DNA of 64,000 nucleotides from Spirosoma sp. KUDC1026 (GTDB lineage Bacteria; Bacteroidota; Bacteroidia; Cytophagales; Spirosomataceae): assembly GCF_013375035.1 (NCBI RefSeq), contig NZ_CP056032.1, forward strand, positions 1,348,001 through 1,412,000, given 5' to 3'. Positions 60,662 through 64,000 of the stretch are shown piece after piece. The notes beneath the pieces were generated by a model that was not told where the DNA came from, made no database searches, and worked only from the letters and a program-made list of their open reading frames with translations. Position numbers and translations under genes: made by a program. How positions within the stretch are numbered: position 1 is the first letter of the stretch; each line of letters begins with the position of its first letter.

Positions 60662-61437
60662 ATGGAAAAAAAAGTAGCTGTCATAACGGGCGCAGGCTCG
60701 GGAATTGGCAAAGCCACAGCGTTACTGCTGGCCCAGGAAGGAATAAAAATTGTGGCCGTCAGCCATACCGACGAAGAAATCAACCAGACGGTCGAGGAGA
60801 TCAAACAGGCAGGCGGGGAAGCCATAGCCGTAACCGCTGATATATCTGTTCCTGAGCAGATGGAGCAGCTGTACGCCAAAACCGAAGCGGAGTTTGGGCG
60901 GCTGGACATTGTGTTTGCCAATGCCGGTATCAACGGGGTATGGGCGCCCATCGACGATCTGACCCCCGAGGAGTGGAGCAAAACGGTCAACGTTAATCTG
61001 ACCGGTACGTTCCTGACCGTCAAATACGCCCTGCCGCTGCTGAAACGGCAGGGGGGGCTATCATCATCACGGCCTCGGTGAATGGGACCCGGATTTTCAG
61101 CAATACCGGTGCGTCGGCGTATTCGTCGACTAAAGCGGCTCAGGTGGCCTTTGCGAAGATGGCCGCTCTGGAACTGGCCAAGCACCGCATCCGGGTGAAC
61201 GTCGTCTGCCCGGGAGCTATTGAAACAGCGATTGACGACAATACGAAAAAGCGGAATCTGGAGCAGGCGAAAGAACCGGTTGAATTTCCGGAGGGAGTAA
61301 TTCCGCTCACCGACGGCGAACCGGGCACCAGCAAACAGGTTGCCGATCTGGTGTCGTTCCTGGCTTCCGACCGCGCCAGCCACATTACCGGTACGCCCAT
61401 CTGGATTGATGGCGCCGAGTCACTGCTGATGGGATAG
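60662..61437 (+). pseudogene. short-chain dehydrogenase/reductase broken by a frameshift in a G-run
   Basis: The first part (60662-61081) reads MEKKVAVITGAGSGIGKATA with the NADP(H)-binding TGxxxGxG, then IVFANAGING. The second part (61078-61437) carries the catalytic YSSTK and the end region HITGTPIWIDGAESLLMG. They join if the run of seven G at 61051-61057 had eight G (LKRQGGAIIITASVNG). As written, the product stops after 139 residues and lacks the catalytic Tyr and Lys. The full protein would have about 258 residues, typical of classical SDRs. Cause may be a true mutation, slippage-based switching or a sequencing error. Confidence 0.88.
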
Positions 61438-61465
61438 AGAATCTTTAGATGTAAGATTATAGACG

Positions 61466-61533
61466 AAAAGAAGAAAGACGTTAGACGAACAATGAATGGC
61501 CTCCGTTCTTTCGTCTAACGTCTTTCTTCTTTT
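61466..61533. repeat. 23-bp perfect inverted repeat in a simple-word spacer
   Basis: Arms at 61466-61488 and 61511-61533 are exact complements, beginning AAAAGAAGAAAGACG. Two further partial copies (GTCTAGCGTCTT) follow at about 61541-61580. It lies between the SDR and AsmA-like genes, which converge, and may serve as a terminator for both. Confidence 0.75.
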
Positions 61534-61579
61534 ATCTTCTGTCTAGCGTCTTTTCTCTTTCTTCTAATTGTCTAGCGTC

Positions 61580-62770
61580 TTACTTCTCTTTCTTCCGTTC
61601 GGCTTTTTTCTCTTCGCGTTTTTCCTTCCGCTCAGCTTTCCGTTCGGCCCGCTCCTGTTTTCGTTCTTCTTTTCGCTCGGCTCGCTTAGCCTTGTAGTCA
61701 TCTTTGATGCTCTTGAGCGCATCTTTTGCCGTGATGGTATTATCAAATTCTCCTTTAAACGCTTCAACGTAGGCATTGCGGAGGACACCAAAAACGGTTG
61801 GCCAGGTTGCCGTCTCTATGTCATCGATGGTACCGTTCAGGGGAATGCGGGTTGCTACCTGGTCGTGCCGCTGGTTTTTGAAGATGGCAACGCCGGTCTG
61901 GGCCAGTAACTCGGTGAAGAACCGGCCTATAGATCGGTTTTCGTGTTCGTTGATCCGAAACACCTCTACACTCTTGGCCAGTGGTTTCAGGTAGCCATTC
62001 AGTTTACCGTCCACCATAGCCATCTCGCTGAAAACGCTCATGGTACCGCCCTCAAAATCCACGTTGGCGTATTCACGGGCCAGGGTATTCAGCTTCACCA
62101 GCTGTACTTCCGTAAACTCCATATTGTAGTCGAAGTCCGGGAAGACTTTCAGCAGGTTCATGTTTGCCGAGAAATTCAGCGATCCGCCATAACCTGGAAT
62201 GTTTCCCGTGGCGACAACGGGCGACGGCAGTTTATTGGTCTTGTCTTCCACATTGCGAATGTTCCGGATTTCGCCCTGGAAATTCTTCAGCGATACGTCG
62301 GCGCGGGGCTGCGTAATCAGGCTGGTCAGGTTGACAGTGCCGTTTATTATCGCAAACCGGTTGATGTCGATCGGCAGCAGTTCTTTCAGGTACGCTGTCC
62401 AGTCGACTTCGGCCCCTGTCTGGCTGCTGGCTTCATCGTCGCTGAACGCAAAGTTGAGTTCGGGTTCGTAGGTCTCGACCTCACTAACAAGTTTGCCTTT
62501 GAACAGCGATTTCCACTCGACAGATAGGTCAGTTTTAGGAATGTATAAAAACGGCTCCTTGATTTTGCCATTGACCTTGCGGATGCGCAGATCATCGATC
62601 TGATACGCCCCCCGGATCAGCTGAATATCAACATCCTCGATATGGCCGGTGTACTCGCCCATGTCGGCTAGCTGTTTGTTAAGGTAGCGTAAGACGAAAT
62701 ACGGGAGCAGAAGACGGGCGACGATCAGCAGAATGAGGACTGCAAAAAGAACTTTCGTGGTGCGTTTCAA
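61580..62770 (-). CDS. AsmA/DUF748-like membrane-anchored protein with charged tail
   Basis: A 396-residue protein with an N-terminal membrane anchor (VLFAVLILLIVARLLLPYFV) and a periplasmic beta-rich body like DUF748/AsmA proteins (DVDIQLIRGAYQIDDLRIRK; VSLKNFQGEIRNIRNVEDKT; LNFSANMNLLKVFPDFDYNM; GKLNGYLKPLAKSVEVFRIN). The family is linked to outer-membrane lipid transport or assembly. The last 50 residues are almost purely K, E and R (RAERKEERKQERAERKAERK and onward), which would form a long single alpha-helix. Function unproven. A single gene. Confidence 0.82.
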   Translation of the reverse strand: MKRTTKVLFAVLILLIVARLLLPYFVLRYLNKQLADMGEYTGHIEDVDIQLIRGAYQIDDLRIRKVNGKIKEPFLYIPKTDLSVEWKSLFKGKLVSEVETYEPELNFAFSDDEASSQTGAEVDWTAYLKELLPIDINRFAIINGTVNLTSLITQPRADVSLKNFQGEIRNIRNVEDKTNKLPSPVVATGNIPGYGGSLNFSANMNLLKVFPDFDYNMEFTEVQLVKLNTLAREYANVDFEGGTMSVFSEMAMVDGKLNGYLKPLAKSVEVFRINEHENRSIGRFFTELLAQTGVAIFKNQRHDQVATRIPLNGTIDDIETATWPTVFGVLRNAYVEAFKGEFDNTITAKDALKSIKDDYKAKRAERKEERKQERAERKAERKEKREEKKAERKKEK

Positions 62771-62832
62771 AACGTTGCGTTAATTGGTGTATGAGATAAA
62801 CAACACAAAAACGATAATAGAGGTTAACGAAG

Positions 62833-62874
62833 CAGGTCGGTACCAGCTCCACTACCTGAGCCAGTACCGACCTG
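62833..62874 (-). terminator. terminator after the repeat protein gene
   Basis: Perfect 11-bp arms CAGGTCGGTAC and GTACCGACCTG with a 20-base loop that can pair further (GCTC/GAGC). It lies 24 bp past the stop of the minus-strand gene ending at 62898; a T-run is weak. Confidence 0.6.
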
Positions 62875-62897
62875 TTCTGATTTCGTTGACCTGAAAA

Positions 62898-63677
62898 CTA
62901 GCGGCTGCTGGGCGAGAATTTCCGGCCGGCCAGCGTCGTGTATTTAAAGTCCGTCGGGCCGTCGAAACGTGTGTCGTCAAAGGTGCTGCCGTTCGGAAAC
63001 TTGGTGTATTTGAAATCGGTGAAACCCGTAAAGCGGGCCTGACGGAAATCAACCCCTTCAGAAAACTTGGTGTATTTGAAATCGGCCGACTTGCTAAAAT
63101 TTGCCCCCTGAAAGGCCGACGCTTCGTCGAACTTGGCGTATTTGAAATCAGCGTAGCCCTTGAAGGCTGAGCCATTGAACGTAGCCGCATCCTGAAACTT
63201 AGCGTATTTAAACAGCGCTTCTCGCTGGAAGGTGTTGCCGGAAAACCGTGCTTGTTGCTCAAAAACAGAGTATTTAAAGGCCGCATTATCGGTAAACTGG
63301 CAATTCTCCAGCGTAACGGCCTCGGTGAAATTGGCGTTGTAGACCGTGTTGTTTTTGCTGAGCAGACGCTTACCTTCTTCTTCGTCGGTATGATAAGCCA
63401 GGACTTTTCCGGTGAAGCTGCAGTTTCTGAACGTAATTGGCACCTCAACCACGCTCAGAAACTCCCGCGACTGGTTGCCCCAGTTACCCTCGCTTATTTC
63501 CCGCCGATTGGCTAGGTTCGTCAGGTCGAGGTCGCCAGTGATCGTTACGTTCTGATACGTGACGGCTTCTTTTCGGTTGATTTTCGCGATAATCTCTTTG
63601 GCGTCGATACTCTTTTGAGCCAGCGCAGGAGCTATGGCAGCAAAGGCAAACAGGAGGGACGTAACAAACGTTTTCAT
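62898..63677 (-). CDS. secreted pentapeptide-repeat-like protein with 22-residue units
   Basis: A 259-residue exported protein (signal peptide MKTFVTSLLFAFAAIAPALA). After a non-repetitive part (to about residue 125) come five units of exactly 22 residues, each starting FKY: FKYSVF, FKYAKF twice, FKYTKF twice, with Phe at positions 1, 6, 12 and 17 of each unit. A final FKYTTL closes the series. This looks like a right-handed beta-helix related to pentapeptide repeats, but the alternation of 5- and 6-residue steps is not the canonical A(D/N)Lxx. Earlier turns (ITFRNCSFTGKVL, VTLENCQFTD) fit the same fold. Function unknown. Confidence 0.85.
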   Translation of the reverse strand: MKTFVTSLLFAFAAIAPALAQKSIDAKEIIAKINRKEAVTYQNVTITGDLDLTNLANRREISEGNWGNQSREFLSVVEVPITFRNCSFTGKVLAYHTDEEEGKRLLSKNNTVYNANFTEAVTLENCQFTDNAAFKYSVFEQQARFSGNTFQREALFKYAKFQDAATFNGSAFKGYADFKYAKFDEASAFQGANFSKSADFKYTKFSEGVDFRQARFTGFTDFKYTKFPNGSTFDDTRFDGPTDFKYTTLAGRKFSPSSR

Positions 63678-63884
63678 GGGCTTACAAAAGTCAGTTTCAA
63701 ACCAAAGATGCGGATTGGGAGCCTAAGGTTGCACGAACGACCTGCTTTTGCCAAAACTGCTGCTAAACAGCTACCTAGCTTTCGTGGGCGGATAGGCGAA
63801 GCGTGCGTTGATGCGTAAAAGCCAGTACGCTTCGAATACGGCATAAGCTAATCCGTTGAGTTACTGATTGGGCTAATCCTAAAA

Positions 63885-63923
63885 ACGCCAACGCCGAACC
63901 CATTGTAGGTTCGGCGTTGGCGT
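63885..63923 (-). terminator. Rho-independent terminator of the gene entering from the right
   Basis: Arms ACGCCAACGCCGAACC and GGTTCGGCGTTGGCGT are perfect 16-bp complements around a 7-base loop, 22 bp past the stop of the partial minus-strand gene. Confidence 0.85.
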
Positions 63924-63945
63924 ATAGTTGAGTGAGTAAGATGAA

Positions 63946-64000
63946 TCAGTCGATCCACATCACTTTCTCGTAGGCAATCTCGTAATCCAACTCCTGCAGG
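63946..64000 (-). CDS. C-terminal end of an unidentified protein (partial)
   Basis: The minus strand is open from the window edge to a TGA at 63946-63948 and encodes LQELDYEIAYEKVMWID as the last residues. A strong terminator follows, which supports a real gene end. Too little is visible to name the family. Confidence 0.6.
   Translation of the reverse strand, partial: LQELDYEIAYEKVMWID

Noticed and set aside
60628..61383. 251-codon minus-strand frame opposite the SDR gene
   Set aside because: The plus strand encodes clear SDR motifs on both sides of the G-run; the antisense frame has none.

Overview
This window looks like chromosome of a Cytophagales bacterium (Bacteroidota), most like the Spirosoma group. 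The reasons are a SusC/SusD pair under a FecI-type sigma factor and FecR-type anti-sigma factor, several large TonB-dependent receptors with a carboxypeptidase-regulatory-like N-terminal domain, a secreted protein with a type IX-like C-terminal domain, single-domain 'glycogen/starch synthase' beside panC, and promoter elements of the Bacteroidota type (TAnnTTTG). The genus is an inference. I saw no rRNA, tRNA, CRISPR array, transposase or integrase.

Layout. 0.2-15 kb is mostly housekeeping: a TonB receptor, an ImmA/IrrE-like protein without the metal motif, glmS, glycogen synthase-like, panC, a DUF433 protein, a VanX-type dipeptidase, a SpmA/SpmB-like membrane protein, a toxin-antitoxin pair whose PIN toxin has an in-frame stop, a DUF1345 protein, a relic of a molybdopterin oxidoreductase gene and a PepSY membrane protein. 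14.8-16 kb holds a thioesterase, a Cys-rich CWC protein and a LOV-like PAS protein without the photoactive cysteine. 16.4-23.8 kb is a heme-uptake region (HmuY-like, two small proteins, receptor, HemS-like, ABC ATPase, permease, binding protein). One near-palindromic motif lies at the two heme promoters and at the PepSY gene, and is a candidate iron-responsive operator.

24-34.4 kb has a repeat-containing type IX cargo protein, a D-aminoacylase-like amidohydrolase, a three-gene CzcCBA-type metal efflux operon, a beta-barrel protein and a K+ channel. 35.3-46.6 kb is one functional block: ECF sigma factor, FecR, SusC with an STN domain, SusD, a DUF1080 hydrolase and a beta-propeller/cytochrome c dehydrogenase-like protein. 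This reads as uptake and oxidation/hydrolysis of a sugar or glycoside. 46.8-52.3 kb holds a DksA-like zinc protein, aldo/keto reductase, a small membrane protein, a GH63-like glycosidase and a YdeI/OmdA protein.

52.3-58.7 kb is the accessory, most unusual part. A WYL-domain regulator faces three small unrecognised genes, two of them paralogues, and the same inverted repeat (CGTAA-N5-TTACG) sits in front of both paralogues. An 85-bp direct repeat of the 3' end of the second paralogue brackets a VapBC-like module. An HNH nuclease (probably frameshifted at its start), a RES/Xre toxin-antitoxin pair with a palindromic operator and a decayed MNT/HEPN pair follow. 58.8-64 kb returns to general metabolism: a methyltransferase, a thioredoxin-reductase-like flavoprotein, an SDR gene broken in a poly-G run, an AsmA-like protein with a highly charged tail and a secreted 22-residue-repeat protein.
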